Below are positions 9,492 through 18,814 of a DNA stretch of 64,000 nt, piece by piece. The translations under genes were made by a program, and so were the position numbers. This DNA is from Chryseobacterium indologenes. GTDB lineage: Bacteria > Bacteroidota > Bacteroidia > Flavobacteriales > Weeksellaceae. The notes beneath the pieces were generated by a model, which made no database searches, was not told the DNA's origin, and saw only the letters and a program-made list of their open reading frames with translations. Where the stretch lies: assembly GCF_018362995.1 (NCBI RefSeq), contig NZ_CP074372.1:1178001-1242000 (forward strand), in the 5' to 3' direction. The number at the start of each line of letters is the position of its first letter. The stretch's first letter is position 1.

Positions 9492-10178
9492 TTAAAATTC
9501 GAACGTCTCTCCTAATTTCGGTAAAACAAGTTCTACATTTTTATCTGCAAAATGTTTTAATGCACTTTCATGATTGATCTCAATGGCAGGAAAAGTATCA
9601 AAGTGACATCCGATTACTTTTGGAGTTTTCAATAGTTCTGCTGCTGCAAAAGAAGCTTTTCTAGGACACATTGTGTAGTGACTTCCGATGGGAAGGATAG
9701 AAAGATCAATCTTTCCGTATAATCTTGGGAATAGCTCCATATCAGCCATTACTCCTGTATCCCCGGCCAAATAGATGTTCTTACCTTCAGGAAGTCTGAA
9801 GATATACCCTACAGGAACGCCTCCATAGCTCCCATCCGGGAAAGAACTTGTATGATGAGCCGGAACCATGGAAATTTTAAGATCGTCGATTTTTGCTGAT
9901 CCTCCGAGGTTCACATCGTCTTTGTTTTTTGCCTGTTGGAAGTAACCGCATACTTCAGGAACTCCAATGACGGTAGCTTCAGGGTAATGCTGTAAAACTT
10001 CCGCTACATCAGCAATATGATCACCATGTGCATGAGTCAGCAGGATGTAATCGATTTTTTGAGCAGCAATATCAAACCCTGATTCTGCTTTTTTGTAGTT
10101 GTAAAAAGGGTCGCTCAAAATTGTTTTGTCCTTGTAAGTGAACAGGAAACAATTTTGCCCTAAGAATTGTATTTTCAT
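9492..10178 (-). CDS. Metal-dependent hydrolase, UPF0173/metallo-beta-lactamase fold
   Basis: A 228-residue protein from the ATG at 10178 (the family starts MKIQFLGQNCFL; 14 codons upstream are non-family). Metal ligands are visible in LLTHAHGDHIAD, in LAGDTG and in a C-terminal GCHFDTFP. It is the UlaG-like/UPF0173 type, whose substrate is unknown. It lies in the same block as menA and menB, an arrangement I know from other flavobacteria, so a link to menaquinone synthesis is possible but unproven. Confidence 0.88.
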   Translation of the reverse strand: MKIQFLGQNCFLFTYKDKTILSDPFYNYKKAESGFDIAAQKIDYILLTHAHGDHIADVAEVLQHYPEATVIGVPEVCGYFQQAKNKDDVNLGGSAKIDDLKISMVPAHHTSSFPDGSYGGVPVGYIFRLPEGKNIYLAGDTGVMADMELFPRLYGKIDLSILPIGSHYTMCPRKASFAAAELLKTPKVIGCHFDTFPAIEINHESALKHFADKNVELVLPKLGETFEF

Positions 10179-10205
10179 TTTAAATTTAGTTTCAATTGTT
10201 ATTAA

Positions 10206-10284
10206 ACACAAATGACTCAAATAATTTCACAAACAACACCATGAGATTAGTGATATTCGTGAAAGCATTCGTGCCATTCGTGTT
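10206..10284. repeat. Dispersed intergenic repeat (CACAAAT/ATTCGTG type), copy 2
   Basis: Same word composition as 7491-7571, sharing GCATTCGTGCCATT at 10265-10278. It lies in the gap between the SRPBCC gene and the hydrolase gene. Confidence 0.7.
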
Positions 10285-10296
10285 TTCTTTAATTTA

Positions 10297-10743
10297 TTAT
10301 TTCGATAGGAATTTATCTTCAATAAGTCTAAGATTAATCCCATGTTCCAAATATGCTTTACAGCCATCTAAAACCGTTGTAAAACCACCTGTATTGTCAT
10401 TAATTACTTTTAACAGATCTTCGCCATTCTGGCTGAATCCGTAGCTCTTAATGATAACAAGAGTTCCTTTTTCCATGGTTTTGAATTCATAGTCTACATT
10501 TGTTGAAGGATCTCCCCACTCTGTTCTGATCAGTTGGTTCGGAATGATCTGATGTACATTTACTGCGTTTTTCACGCCATACATTTCCCATTCCCAGGTA
10601 ATAGTTTTACCTTCTTCTAATTTTCCGGTAGATTTTGTGAACCAGAAATTCGTTGTTATTTCAGGATTGATAAATGCTTCAAAAACATCTTCAACCGGTT
10701 TTCTGATAAGCATTTGAGCTTCAACATAGACATTAGAACTCAT
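10297..10743 (-). CDS. SRPBCC/AHSA1-like domain protein
   Basis: A 148-residue START-like protein. The pattern MLIRKPVEDVFEAFINPEITTNFWFTKS (split as residues 11-38), KTITWEWEMYG and TEWGDPSTNVDYEF is characteristic of activator of Hsp90 ATPase homologue 1-like proteins, which form a hydrophobic ligand cavity. Ligand unknown. It lies 17 bases after menA's stop and is probably co-transcribed with it. Confidence 0.82.
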   Translation of the reverse strand: MSSNVYVEAQMLIRKPVEDVFEAFINPEITTNFWFTKSTGKLEEGKTITWEWEMYGVKNAVNVHQIIPNQLIRTEWGDPSTNVDYEFKTMEKGTLVIIKSYGFSQNGEDLLKVINDNTGGFTTVLDGCKAYLEHGINLRLIEDKFLSK

Positions 10744-10760
10744 AATATACTATTTTAGAT

Positions 10761-11690
10761 TTAGTTAAATAAATTAAGTCCGGCTGCCGTAAGAATGGCC
10801 ATTACAAACGTCATGATACCTACCTGCTTTAAATATTGGTCTAATTCTTTTGGTTCTTTTACAGATAAAATCTTTCTTCTCAGCTTTGATAGAGGAATCA
10901 GCAAGATCATTACGATGAAAACGTAATAATTTTGCTGCTGCATAAATCCGTTTATTCCCAAAAATGCAAGAATCAGCAATAAAGGAAGCTGCAACAGAAC
11001 CATTTCATAGATCATTGCGTTTCTGAATCCTATTCTCAAGGCAAAGCTGTTTTTTCCTGATAGTTTATCGCTTTCAATATCTCTCATATTGTTCAGGTTA
11101 AGAACTGCCATACTCATCATTCCAACAGCCGTTCCAGGTAATAACATATCCCAGCTGAAGGTTTTTGTAAATAAGAAATAGCTTCCACATACAGAAACCA
11201 GTCCGAAGAAGATAAACACGAAGATATCTCCCAGTCCCATGTATCCGTAAGGTTTTTTACCTACTGTATACCCAATCGCTGCCAGAATACTTGCTACCCC
11301 CAGTCCTATGAAAATATAAAATTCATTCATATAGTTGGGAATGAAAGCAACGTACAATAAAGCAATAGTAGCAATGAAAGACAATGCTGCGAAAAGAATC
11401 ACTGCATTTTTCATCTGTTTTGCCGTAATTTTTCCTGATGCTACAGCTCTTGCTTCAGCCTCATTGATTCTCTTGGCATCGGTACCTTTTACTCCATCAC
11501 CGTAGTCATTGGCATAATTTGATAAAATCTGGTATAAAAGCGTTACCAAAAGAGCAAGTGCCAGAATCTTCCAGTCCCAGATTCCACCTTCTCCGTAAAG
11601 TCTCCATTTTGCAATGAAGGCTCCCATAATAATTCCGCTTAAGGAAAGCGGTAAAGTTCTTAGCCTTGCGGCTTTTATCCAATCAGTCAT
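10761..11690 (-). CDS. menA: 1,4-dihydroxy-2-naphthoate polyprenyltransferase
   Basis: UbiA-family membrane enzyme that prenylates 1,4-dihydroxy-2-naphthoate to demethylmenaquinone. About 309 residues from the ATG at 11690 (protein begins MTDWIKAARLRTLPLSL, the usual MenA start). The first Asp-rich motif NYANDYGDGVKGTDAKR binds the prenyl diphosphate-Mg2+, and the second (NNMRDIESDKLSGK) is also present; eight to nine membrane helices follow the family pattern. menB lies just upstream on the same strand. Confidence 0.92.
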   Translation of the reverse strand: MTDWIKAARLRTLPLSLSGIIMGAFIAKWRLYGEGGIWDWKILALALLVTLLYQILSNYANDYGDGVKGTDAKRINEAEARAVASGKITAKQMKNAVILFAALSFIATIALLYVAFIPNYMNEFYIFIGLGVASILAAIGYTVGKKPYGYMGLGDIFVFIFFGLVSVCGSYFLFTKTFSWDMLLPGTAVGMMSMAVLNLNNMRDIESDKLSGKNSFALRIGFRNAMIYEMVLLQLPLLLILAFLGINGFMQQQNYYVFIVMILLIPLSKLRRKILSVKEPKELDQYLKQVGIMTFVMAILTAAGLNLFN

Positions 11691-11712
11691 ATATTTATAA
11701 GTAATGAGCAAT

Positions 11713-11752
11713 GGGTAATAGGTAATGAAAAATTGCTCATTACTTATTTCCC
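11713..11752. repeat. Intergenic hairpin between menA and menB
   Basis: GGGTAATAGGTAATGA (11713-11728), 8-nt loop, TCATTACTTATTTCCC (11737-11752): 14 of 16 positions pair. Flanking TGAGCAAT words extend the palindrome. It resembles dispersed intergenic hairpins of flavobacteria; only one copy was seen in this window. Confidence 0.6.
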
Positions 11753-11762
11753 ATCACTAATG

Positions 11763-12599
11763 TTAGGATATCCATTGATCTTCTCCGAAGTTTGGTTTTC
11801 TTTTTTCAAGGAAAGCATTTCTTCCTTCCTGAGCCTCTTCTGTCATATAGGCAAGACGGGTTGCTTCTCCTGCAAAAACCTGCTGTCCTACCATCCCATC
11901 ATCTGTAAGGTTCATAGCGAATTTCAGCATTCTGATGGAAGTAGGAGATTTTGCTAATATTTCCTGAGCCCATTCGTAAGCTGTATCTTCCAACTCAGCA
12001 TGAGGAACTACTTTGTTTACCATTCCCATCTCGAAAGCTTCCTGCGCGGAGTAATTTCTTCCTAAAAAGAAAATTTCACGGGCTTTTTTCTGTCCTACCA
12101 TTTTAGCAAGGTAAGCAGAACCGTAACCACCATCAAAACTTGTAACATCAGCATCTGTCTGCTTGAAAATAGCATGTTCTTCGCTTGCTAACGTTAAATC
12201 ACATACAACATGAAGTGAGTGCCCTCCACCAACTGCCCATCCAGGAACTACTGCTATAACTACTTTAGGCATAAAACGGATCAAACGCTGAACTTCAAGG
12301 ATATTCAAACGGTGTCTTCCATCTTCTCCTACGTATCCCTGATGCCCTCTGGCTTTTTGATCTCCTCCACTACAAAAGGCCCATCCACCGTCTTTAGGGC
12401 TTGGTCCTTCTCCTGAAAGCAATACAACTCCTATTGAAGGATCTTCATAGGCATCATAAAAAGCATCGTATAATTCTGAAGTTGTTTTAGGCCTGAAAGC
12501 GTTACGTACCTCTGGTCTGTTGAAAGCAATTCTTGCTACACCGTTAGATTTTTTATAGGTAATATCTTCGTATTCCTTGGCGGTTTTCCACTCGATCAT
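11763..12599 (-). CDS. menB: 1,4-dihydroxy-2-naphthoyl-CoA synthase, type II
   Basis: Crotonase-fold enzyme of 278 residues that closes the naphthoquinone ring from o-succinylbenzoyl-CoA in menaquinone synthesis. The oxyanion-hole region AFCSGGDQKARG and the VVPGWAVGGGHSLH and SFDGGYGSAYLA segments match MenB. The residue before the SFDGGYG loop is Asp (QTDADVTSFDGG); known MenB of this type uses this acidic side chain, whereas type I enzymes have Gly and need bicarbonate. The minus strand has TATCTTTG at 12617-12624, a plausible -7 element. Confidence 0.95.
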   Translation of the reverse strand: MIEWKTAKEYEDITYKKSNGVARIAFNRPEVRNAFRPKTTSELYDAFYDAYEDPSIGVVLLSGEGPSPKDGGWAFCSGGDQKARGHQGYVGEDGRHRLNILEVQRLIRFMPKVVIAVVPGWAVGGGHSLHVVCDLTLASEEHAIFKQTDADVTSFDGGYGSAYLAKMVGQKKAREIFFLGRNYSAQEAFEMGMVNKVVPHAELEDTAYEWAQEILAKSPTSIRMLKFAMNLTDDGMVGQQVFAGEATRLAYMTEEAQEGRNAFLEKRKPNFGEDQWIS

Positions 12600-12765
12600 C
12601 TTATAAAAATTTTTCTCAAAGATACGGAATTACAGAGAAATTATCTGTGTGAAATTTACCCATCATTTCAATAAGGAAGAGAAATTTTTCATCCAAAAAT
12701 TCTACTTACAAATATTGGATAAAAATGTATTTTTCAGAATGAGCAACGGACTCTGTTTTCTTACA

Positions 12766-12800
12766 AAACAAAAGCCGGAACATTGCTGTTCCGGCTTTTT
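12766..12800. terminator. Bidirectional intrinsic terminator after the TPR gene
   Basis: AAAAGCCGGAACA - 4-nt loop - TGTTCCGGCTTTT, A-run on one side and T-run on the other. It lies 21 bases past the stop of the minus-strand TPR gene. Confidence 0.85.
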
Positions 12801-12820
12801 ATAATTGAGTTATCAAATGA

Positions 12821-13858
12821 TTACTTTGTTGCTGCAGCACTAAGCTCAGCTTCTTTAGCTTTCATTTCTTTAACTTTTTCAATGTTTTTAGTTACTACAT
12901 AAATTTCTTTTAATGCAGAAACAGCATCAATGCTCTTAGGATTTGCTTTATACCATCCTTCAGCGTATGGTAATGCTTTTCCAAATCTTTCTCTTCTTGC
13001 GTCGATTAATTTAGAAGCTTCATCCGGTTTGTCTTTTCTCAATGCATTGATCTCTCCTACTACTTTAGCATCATCACCAATAGTTGTATACACTAAGTTC
13101 TGGTATGCATCAGAGAAGTCAGGCTTAAGTTCAATTGCTTTTTTAAATGCTTCTAAAGCATCATTAACAGTCGCAGGATTTTTAGCCTGCATTACCCCAA
13201 GGTTGTACCAGTTTGTTGCATCGTTAGGGTTCTTAGCTAATTGTTCTTTCAATCCGGAAACAAATTTATCTGTATTTCCTGACTGAAGATATGCTGTAGT
13301 CTGAGCTTCTTTAAGCTTAGCACTGTTTGGGAATTTAACTAATCCTTTTTCGATAACAGCAAGAGCCTCAGGCGCTTTTTTTGCATTAAGAAGTAATGAA
13401 GCCAGAGTTTCATACAAATCTGGTTCTATACTTTTTGTCTGCTCTGTTTTGAAGTCAGAATAGTCCGGGTTCTTTTTCATAAGCTCCCAAGTCGCTTTAT
13501 CAAGATTCACTACCTGTCCTGTTTTCTTCTCTTTTGCAGTATATGTAGTTTCTACTCCTGTAAATCCGGAATTAACAAGGTCTGTATATATTTTGATAGA
13601 CTGATCACTGTTATTCGCTAACGCATGGCTAAGTCCTGCATAATACATATATATTTTGTTGTCTTGTCCATTAGCCTTCAATAGGTCATAAACTTCTATA
13701 AACTTAGGTGCTGCAGCTGCATAATTTTTTGCATTATATGCATCCATAGCAACTTTGTTAGCTTCCTGAAGCTGAGCATTTAAAGCAGCAGCATCTTTTT
13801 TCTGCCCAAAAGCAAAAGCAGACGCTACGATAGCCATTCCTAAAATTAGTTTCTTCAT
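12821..13858 (-). CDS. Exported tetratricopeptide-repeat protein
   Basis: A 345-residue protein with a signal peptide (MKKLILGMAIVASAFAFGQ, cleavage near residue 18). TPR-type repeats are visible at about 35-70, 150-185, 195-225 (NPNDATNWYNLGVMQAK) and 229-262 (AFKKAIELKPDFSDAYQNL). The C-terminus is Lys/Glu/Ala-rich. Periplasmic scaffold role inferred. It follows gyrA on the same strand by 30 bases, so partial co-transcription is possible. Confidence 0.85.
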   Translation of the reverse strand: MKKLILGMAIVASAFAFGQKKDAAALNAQLQEANKVAMDAYNAKNYAAAAPKFIEVYDLLKANGQDNKIYMYYAGLSHALANNSDQSIKIYTDLVNSGFTGVETTYTAKEKKTGQVVNLDKATWELMKKNPDYSDFKTEQTKSIEPDLYETLASLLLNAKKAPEALAVIEKGLVKFPNSAKLKEAQTTAYLQSGNTDKFVSGLKEQLAKNPNDATNWYNLGVMQAKNPATVNDALEAFKKAIELKPDFSDAYQNLVYTTIGDDAKVVGEINALRKDKPDEASKLIDARRERFGKALPYAEGWYKANPKSIDAVSALKEIYVVTKNIEKVKEMKAKEAELSAAATK

Positions 13859-13888
13859 AATAACTATTTTATATTTATATTGTACAAT

Positions 13889-16474
13889 TTATTCTTCAGA
13901 ATCAGAATTCTCATTTTCCTCTGCTGCATTTTCATTTTCAGCCTGAGGGATTGTATCGTTTTCCTGGTTATCAGCTACAATGTCTGTTCCTTCTTCAATT
14001 TCTTCAGAATCTTCTTCTACATCCTTATCCATCGCTACTTTTGCAATAGCTGCAATTTCGTCATTTTTCTTAAGATTGATCAGTTTCACTCCCTGAGTAT
14101 TTCTACCCATTACTCTCATTTCATCCATTCCCATTCTGATCGCAACACCGGATTTATTGATAATCATCAATCCGTCTTCGTCTGTTACGTTCTGAATAGC
14201 AATCAGATTTCCTGTTTTTTCGGTAATGTTCAGAGTGATAACTCCTTTTCCACCTCTGTTTGTAATTCTGTAGTCTTCTACTGCAGTTCTCTTACCGTAT
14301 CCTTTTTCAGATACTACAAGTACTGTTTCATTCTCTACATCGTTCACAACAATCATACCAATAGCTTCATCACCATCTTCAAGCAAGATTCCTCTTACCC
14401 CGATAGATCCTCTACCTACTTCTCTTACTTTTTCTTCAGGGAAACGGATACATTTACCATTTTTAGTAGCGATCATAATCTGAGATGTTCCGTTAGTAAG
14501 GTAAGCACCCAACAACTGGTCATTATCTCTGATCTCAATAGCATTCACCCCATTTACTCTTGGTCTTGAATAGGCTTCTAATGATGTTTTCTTGATTGTA
14601 CCGTTTTTGGTAACCATCACAACGCTCATTTGATTTACATATTCGGAATCCTTCAGGTTGTTGGTTCTGATATATGCTTTGATCTTATCATCCGGTTCAA
14701 TGTTGATAAGATTTTGTACTGCTCTTCCTTTTGCTGTTTTGGAGCCTTCCGGAATTTCAAATACTCTTAACCAGTAACATCTTCCTTTTTCTGTAAAGAA
14801 TAACATATACTGGTGGTTGGTTGCAGAAACAATATATTCAAGGAAATCGGAATCTCTTGTTGTTGCTGCTTTATTTCCTACACCACCTCTACTTTGAATT
14901 TTATATTCTGAAAGTGAAGTTCTCTTGATGTATCCTGCGTGAGATATGGTAAGAACTACAGCTTCGTTCGGGATAATATCTTCAATAGACATTTCACCTC
15001 CTGAGTAATCAATTTCTGTTCTTCTTTCGTCTCCGTATTTTTCTTTGATTTCGATCAATTCATCCTTGATGATCTGGAATCTTCTTGGCTCATTAGCTAA
15101 GATATCCTCTAGATTTTCAATTTCTTTCATGATGGCATCGTATTCATCACGGATCTTATCAAGCTCCATTCCTGTTAAACGAGCCAATCTAAGATCAAGG
15201 ATCGCCTGAGCCTGAATGTCTGAAAGTTCAAACGCTTCAATCAAGCCTTCTTTTGCAGCCTGAGGGTTTGCACTGTGACGAATAATAGAAATCGCTCTGT
15301 CTAAAGCATCCTGAGTTCCGATCACTTTCATGAATCCTTCAAGGATGTGTGCTCTTTCTTTTGCTTTCTTAAGCTCAAACTGAGTTCTTCTTACGATTAC
15401 CTCATGCCTGTGCTCTACAAAGTGATGAATGATATCTTTGAGGTTCAGCTGCTCTGGTCTTCCGTGTACCAATGCAATATTATTTACACTGAAAGAAGTC
15501 TGAAGCGCTGTATATTTATATAATAGATTAAGAACAACATTTGGAATAGCATCGTTTTTCAATTCATAAACAATACGAAGCCCTTTTCTGTCCGATTCAT
15601 CTCTGATCTCGTGGATACCTGGGATTTTCTCATCTTTAACAAGCTCAGCTGTTCTTGCGATCATTTCCGCTTTGTTAACCTGATAAGGAATTTCACTAAC
15701 GATAATAGCGTTTCTGTTTCCGATTTCATCAAAGCTAACCTTAGCTCTTAAAACAACTCTACCTCTTCCTGTATGGAATGCATCTCTTACTCCGTCATAA
15801 CCGTAGATAATACCTCCTGTAGGGAAATCCGGAGCAATGATGTGCTGCATCAGCTCATCAATCGTAATTTCTTTATTATCGATATAAGCACAGATAGCAT
15901 CTACAGATTCTGATAAGTTGTGTGGCGCCATATTGGTAGCCATCCCTACTGCAATACCGGAAGTACCGTTTACCAAAAGGTTCGGGATTTTAGTTGGCAT
16001 TACTGTCGGCTCCTGTAAACTGTCGTCGAAGTTATTCTGGAAATCAACTGTTTCTTTATCTAAGTCTGAAAGCACCTCATCAGAGATTTTTTTCAATCTT
16101 GCCTCAGTATAACGCATTGCTGCAGGCGGGTCACCATCCATTGAACCAAAGTTACCCTGGCCGTCAACCTGAGGATAACGTAAGCTCCAGTCCTGAGCCA
16201 TTCTTACCATAGCATCGTATACAGAGGAATCTCCGTGCGGGTGATATTTACCTAAAACATCCCCAACAATTCTCGCAGATTTTAAATATTTTCTATTAGA
16301 AAACACCCCTAATCCATACATACCATAAAGTACTCTTCTATGAACAGGTTTCAAGCCGTCTCTTACATCCGGCAACGCTCTTGAAACGATAACGGACATC
16401 GAATAATCGATATAAGACGACTTCATTTCATCAACAATGTTGATAGGAATCAGTCTTTCTCCTTCTTTTTGCAT
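13889..16474 (-). CDS. gyrA: DNA gyrase subunit A
   Basis: Catalytic breakage-reunion subunit of gyrase, 861 residues from the ATG at 16474; a TTG two codons upstream is also in frame. With this start the numbering matches E. coli: catalytic Y122 in [10 protein letters not shown], and the quinolone-determining loop [10 protein letters not shown] with S83 and D87, both wild type. The N-terminal winged helix, tower and coiled coil are followed by a six-bladed C-terminal beta-pinwheel whose GyrA box is visible as QSRGGVG near 528-534. The last ~45 residues form a very acidic tail. Confidence 0.97.
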   Translation of the reverse strand: MQKEGERLIPINIVDEMKSSYIDYSMSVIVSRALPDVRDGLKPVHRRVLYGMYGLGVFSNRKYLKSARIVGDVLGKYHPHGDSSVYDAMVRMAQDWSLRYPQVDGQGNFGSMDGDPPAAMRYTEARLKKISDEVLSDLDKETVDFQNNFDDSLQEPTVMPTKIPNLLVNGTSGIAVGMATNMAPHNLSESVDAICAYIDNKEITIDELMQHIIAPDFPTGGIIYGYDGVRDAFHTGRGRVVLRAKVSFDEIGNRNAIIVSEIPYQVNKAEMIARTAELVKDEKIPGIHEIRDESDRKGLRIVYELKNDAIPNVVLNLLYKYTALQTSFSVNNIALVHGRPEQLNLKDIIHHFVEHRHEVIVRRTQFELKKAKERAHILEGFMKVIGTQDALDRAISIIRHSANPQAAKEGLIEAFELSDIQAQAILDLRLARLTGMELDKIRDEYDAIMKEIENLEDILANEPRRFQIIKDELIEIKEKYGDERRTEIDYSGGEMSIEDIIPNEAVVLTISHAGYIKRTSLSEYKIQSRGGVGNKAATTRDSDFLEYIVSATNHQYMLFFTEKGRCYWLRVFEIPEGSKTAKGRAVQNLINIEPDDKIKAYIRTNNLKDSEYVNQMSVVMVTKNGTIKKTSLEAYSRPRVNGVNAIEIRDNDQLLGAYLTNGTSQIMIATKNGKCIRFPEEKVREVGRGSIGVRGILLEDGDEAIGMIVVNDVENETVLVVSEKGYGKRTAVEDYRITNRGGKGVITLNITEKTGNLIAIQNVTDEDGLMIINKSGVAIRMGMDEMRVMGRNTQGVKLINLKKNDEIAAIAKVAMDKDVEEDSEEIEEGTDIVADNQENDTIPQAENENAAEENENSDSEE

Positions 16475-16623
16475 AAACAAATTTTATTGTAATGATATTC
16501 AAACTCTTAGCTGTAAGTCTGAAAATTATTTATTTCCAATTTTTATTAACGGGCTAATTTACGAAAAAAATGCCGATTTTTGCTGTAGAATTTATCCAAA
16601 AAATCTTAAAAATTCATAAAAAT

Positions 16624-16938
16624 ATGGGAGTATTAAGTATAACTTTCCACTGTACGAAAGATAACCTGGAAGAATGGGAAAATTATATTGATGAAACATT
16701 GGTTTTAATGACTGAGAACCTGATGGATGTAGACAAATATATTCTTTCTGAAGTACATAGTGATTATATTGAAGATGGTAAAAATTACAACCTCTTACTA
16801 ATCTTTGAAAATGATGAATTGCGGGAAGATTTTATTAAAAGCGAGCTTTTGAACATCTCTGAAAGAATTGAGAAAAAGTTCGGGCAGGAAGTAATGATCT
16901 TTAATACCTACCTGAATCCGAAAAAAACGAGATTATAA
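16624..16938 (+). CDS. DUF4286 family protein
   Basis: A 104-residue protein read from the ATG at 16624 (an in-frame ATG at 16570 exists but the family starts near MGVLSITFHC). The ferredoxin-like ACT-type alternation of strands and helices, and the ending NTYLNPKKTRL, match DUF4286, a small cytoplasmic family of unknown function in Bacteroidota. It is divergent from gyrA and ends in a bidirectional terminator shared with the small lipoprotein gene. Confidence 0.8.
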   Translation: MGVLSITFHCTKDNLEEWENYIDETLVLMTENLMDVDKYILSEVHSDYIEDGKNYNLLLIFENDELREDFIKSELLNISERIEKKFGQEVMIFNTYLNPKKTRL

Positions 16939-16946
16939 TGTATAAT

Positions 16947-16980
16947 AAAAAGCACTGAAAAATCAGTGCTTTTCTTTTTT
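16947..16980. terminator. Bidirectional terminator
   Basis: AAAAGCACTGA - AAAA - TCAGTGCTTTT followed by CTTTTTT on the plus strand and TTTTTATT on the minus strand. It ends both the DUF4286 gene (+) and the small lipoprotein gene (-), whose last bases overlap it. Confidence 0.85.
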
Positions 16981-17200
16981 ATCTGTGATGTCCATGACCA
17001 CGGCCTCTGTGATGATGACCGCGCTCTTCATAAATATACACTTTCTGAACATGGCCAGGTGCATAATATCTTGCACTTCCTCCATAATACCTTTTTGCAT
17101 GGCCCGGTGGCATTCTTCTTCCATAAGGCTCACTCACCACACACGATGACAGCATTAGCAGAACGATGCCTACCCCAGCAATTTTAAACAAACTTTTCAT
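16979..17200 (-). CDS. Small His-rich lipoprotein (PPG-YGGSA-YAPG family)
   Basis: A 73-residue protein from the ATG at 17200. Signal MKSLFKIAGVGIVLLMLSSC with lipobox LSSC (C20), then PPGHAKRYYGGSARYYAPG and a tail of His, Arg and Gly (HHHRGRGHGHHR) that could bind metal. The central PPG-AK-YGGSA-YAPG pattern is shared with the downstream-encoded 59-residue paralogue at 17316-17495. Similar short proteins in Bacteroidota are often called quinol oxidase subunit 4, a label without clear support. Function unknown. Confidence 0.75.
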   Translation of the reverse strand: MKSLFKIAGVGIVLLMLSSCVVSEPYGRRMPPGHAKRYYGGSARYYAPGHVQKVYIYEERGHHHRGRGHGHHR

Positions 17201-17315
17201 TATTTTCACTTTTTCAATTTCGATAGCGAAATATATCAATGTTAATGCCAAAAGAAATTGAAATAAAGCTAATATATGTTAAAACTGTTTCTAGTTTTTC
17301 ATTTCACACAAGTGG

Positions 17316-17495
17316 TTAATAGCCACTTCTTTTTTTCACCTGCCCCGGTGCATAATCCTTTGCGCTTCCTCCATATATTTTCTTAGCCTGTCCGGGAGGA
17401 AGTGTTTTAGCCCGGTGTCCATTATCATGAACGACGCAGGATGACAGCATAAATGCCACAATAAGTACTCCGGTAATTTTAAACATATTTTTCAT
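17316..17495 (-). CDS. Small lipoprotein, 59 residues, paralogue of 16979-17200
   Basis: Starts at the ATG at 17495 and stops at 17316. It reads MKNMFKITGVLIVAFMLSSC (lipobox, C20), VVHDNGHRAKT, LPPGQAKKIYGGSAKDYAPG and QVKKRSGY. It aligns end to end with the neighbouring gene but lacks the His-rich tail, with Gln replacing His in both PPG and APG motifs. The pair is a tandem duplication separated by about 115 bases. No function is known. Confidence 0.75.
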   Translation of the reverse strand: MKNMFKITGVLIVAFMLSSCVVHDNGHRAKTLPPGQAKKIYGGSAKDYAPGQVKKRSGY

Positions 17496-17547
17496 TATTT
17501 CTATTTTTTCAGTTTAATATTACAATGGTAGTGCCAAAAAATAAAAA

Positions 17548-17598
17548 TTCAAAGCTCAAGGTTTAAAGTTTAAGGTTTAAGGTTCAGAGTTTAAAGTT
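17548..17598. repeat. Dispersed TTTAAGGTTTAAAG repeat, copy 1
   Basis: Starts TTCAAAGCTCAAGGTTTAAAG and continues with further AAGTTTAAGG words. A related copy lies at 58394-58457 inside the atp operon. Confidence 0.6.
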
Positions 17599-17650
17599 AT
17601 GGAGCTATCATAAATTGGTTGCCAATTCAGAACTCATCATTTATAATTTT

Positions 17651-18142
17651 TTAAATGATTTCGCTTCTCTTTTCCATCAATACAAGATCTTTCCACTCTC
17701 TATTAAGCTTTCCGATTTTTTTACGAACTCCCACTACTCTGAAGCCATTTTTCTGATGTGATTTGATGGCCATTTCATTTTCGGAGAAGATATTGGTCTG
17801 CAATGTCCAGAATCCGTGGTCCTCGCTATCCAGAATTATCTTTTTAAGCAATATGGAACCCAATCCCCTTCCCTGGTATTCGTTATCAAAATAAATGCTT
17901 ACTTCTGCAACTCCTTTAAAACTTTCTCTTTTGCTGATTGGTTTCAGAGCGCACCATCCTATTACTTCATCATTTTCATTTTCAAGTACCCAGCGGCAGT
18001 CATTGAAATATTCCATACTCCAGGCTTCAGCGGTAGGAACTTCTGTTTCCAAAGTGGCAATTCCACCGTCTACTCCCTGACGGAAGATCTCAAGCACACG
18101 GGTTTCATCACTGGGCAACATTTCTCTTAATTCGTAATTCAT
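17651..18142 (-). CDS. GNAT-family N-acetyltransferase, phosphinothricin-acetyltransferase-like
   Basis: A 163-residue acetyl-CoA-dependent acyltransferase. The acetyl-CoA loop is YQGRGLGSILL (Q-x-x-G-x-G/A). The downstream WTLQTNIFSENEMAIKSH, NGFRVVGVRKKIG and WKDLVLMEKRS follow the phosphinothricin/methionine-sulfoximine acetyltransferase pattern. Substrate not determinable. It starts 5 bases after the stop of the DUF421 gene, so the two form an operon. Confidence 0.87.
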   Translation of the reverse strand: MNYELREMLPSDETRVLEIFRQGVDGGIATLETEVPTAEAWSMEYFNDCRWVLENENDEVIGWCALKPISKRESFKGVAEVSIYFDNEYQGRGLGSILLKKIILDSEDHGFWTLQTNIFSENEMAIKSHQKNGFRVVGVRKKIGKLNREWKDLVLMEKRSEII

Positions 18143-18147
18143 CTTAT

Positions 18148-18660
18148 TTAATGGTATTTTCTTTTTATTTTCCTTTTAATTCTTGAATAGTGGGTCTGTT
18201 TGCTTTTCTCATCCTGAGAAACGACACTGATATTCCCATCCACTTCCAGAACGGAAAGTTTTACATTGTCTATGTTTTCAATTCCATGTTCTCTTATTGC
18301 TTCTTCCAATTCACTTTCTGTAATTTTCACACGGTTCAGGGCTGCCTGATCTGCAACGCCATCTCTGATAAGAATTACCGGCTCATCCTCCATAAAGGTC
18401 TGAAAGGAACGGCTGGAAAACATGATCCTTTTTAAAATAAAGTTAGCAACAAACAAAACCAATGCCGCAATAATTCCTCCCTGAAGAGAAGTGTCAGGAC
18501 CTACCATCGCATTCTGGACAGCATTTGAAATCAGCAGCAACAATACTACATCTCCTGCATTGAGCTGAGAAAGCTGATTTTTACCAAATAAACGGATAGC
18601 AATTACCATGAAAAGGTAAACGCAGAGAGAACGGACAGCAACGTTAAGAATAGGATCCAC
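18148..18660 (-). CDS. DUF421 (YetF-like) membrane protein
   Basis: A 170-residue protein with three N-terminal membrane helices (about 5-20, 38-52, 60-76) and a C-terminal cytoplasmic domain of DUF421 type (EPVILIRDGVADQAALNR, SELEEAIREHGIENIDNV, LEVDGNISVV). Homologues such as YetF affect spore or envelope processes; role here unknown. A TACATTTG -7 element lies at 18678-18685 on the minus strand. Confidence 0.85.
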   Translation of the reverse strand: MDPILNVAVRSLCVYLFMVIAIRLFGKNQLSQLNAGDVVLLLLISNAVQNAMVGPDTSLQGGIIAALVLFVANFILKRIMFSSRSFQTFMEDEPVILIRDGVADQAALNRVKITESELEEAIREHGIENIDNVKLSVLEVDGNISVVSQDEKSKQTHYSRIKRKIKRKYH

Positions 18661-18814
18661 AATTTTTTTTATCTACTCAAATGTATTGATTTTTTGTTAT
18701 TGTATGAATGCTGCGGAATAAATATGTTGTTAATTACCGGATAGTGATTGGTTGTTTACAGAAAGAGATTATTGGTATAAGATTTGACAGCCTTCATAAC
18801 ATTATAATTCAAAG

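Noticed and set aside
13880..14569. 229-codon plus-strand frame over the 3' end of gyrA
   Set aside because: Lies wholly antisense to conserved gyrA, has a Phe/Ser/Cys-rich composition typical of a reverse-complement shadow, and shows no motif.
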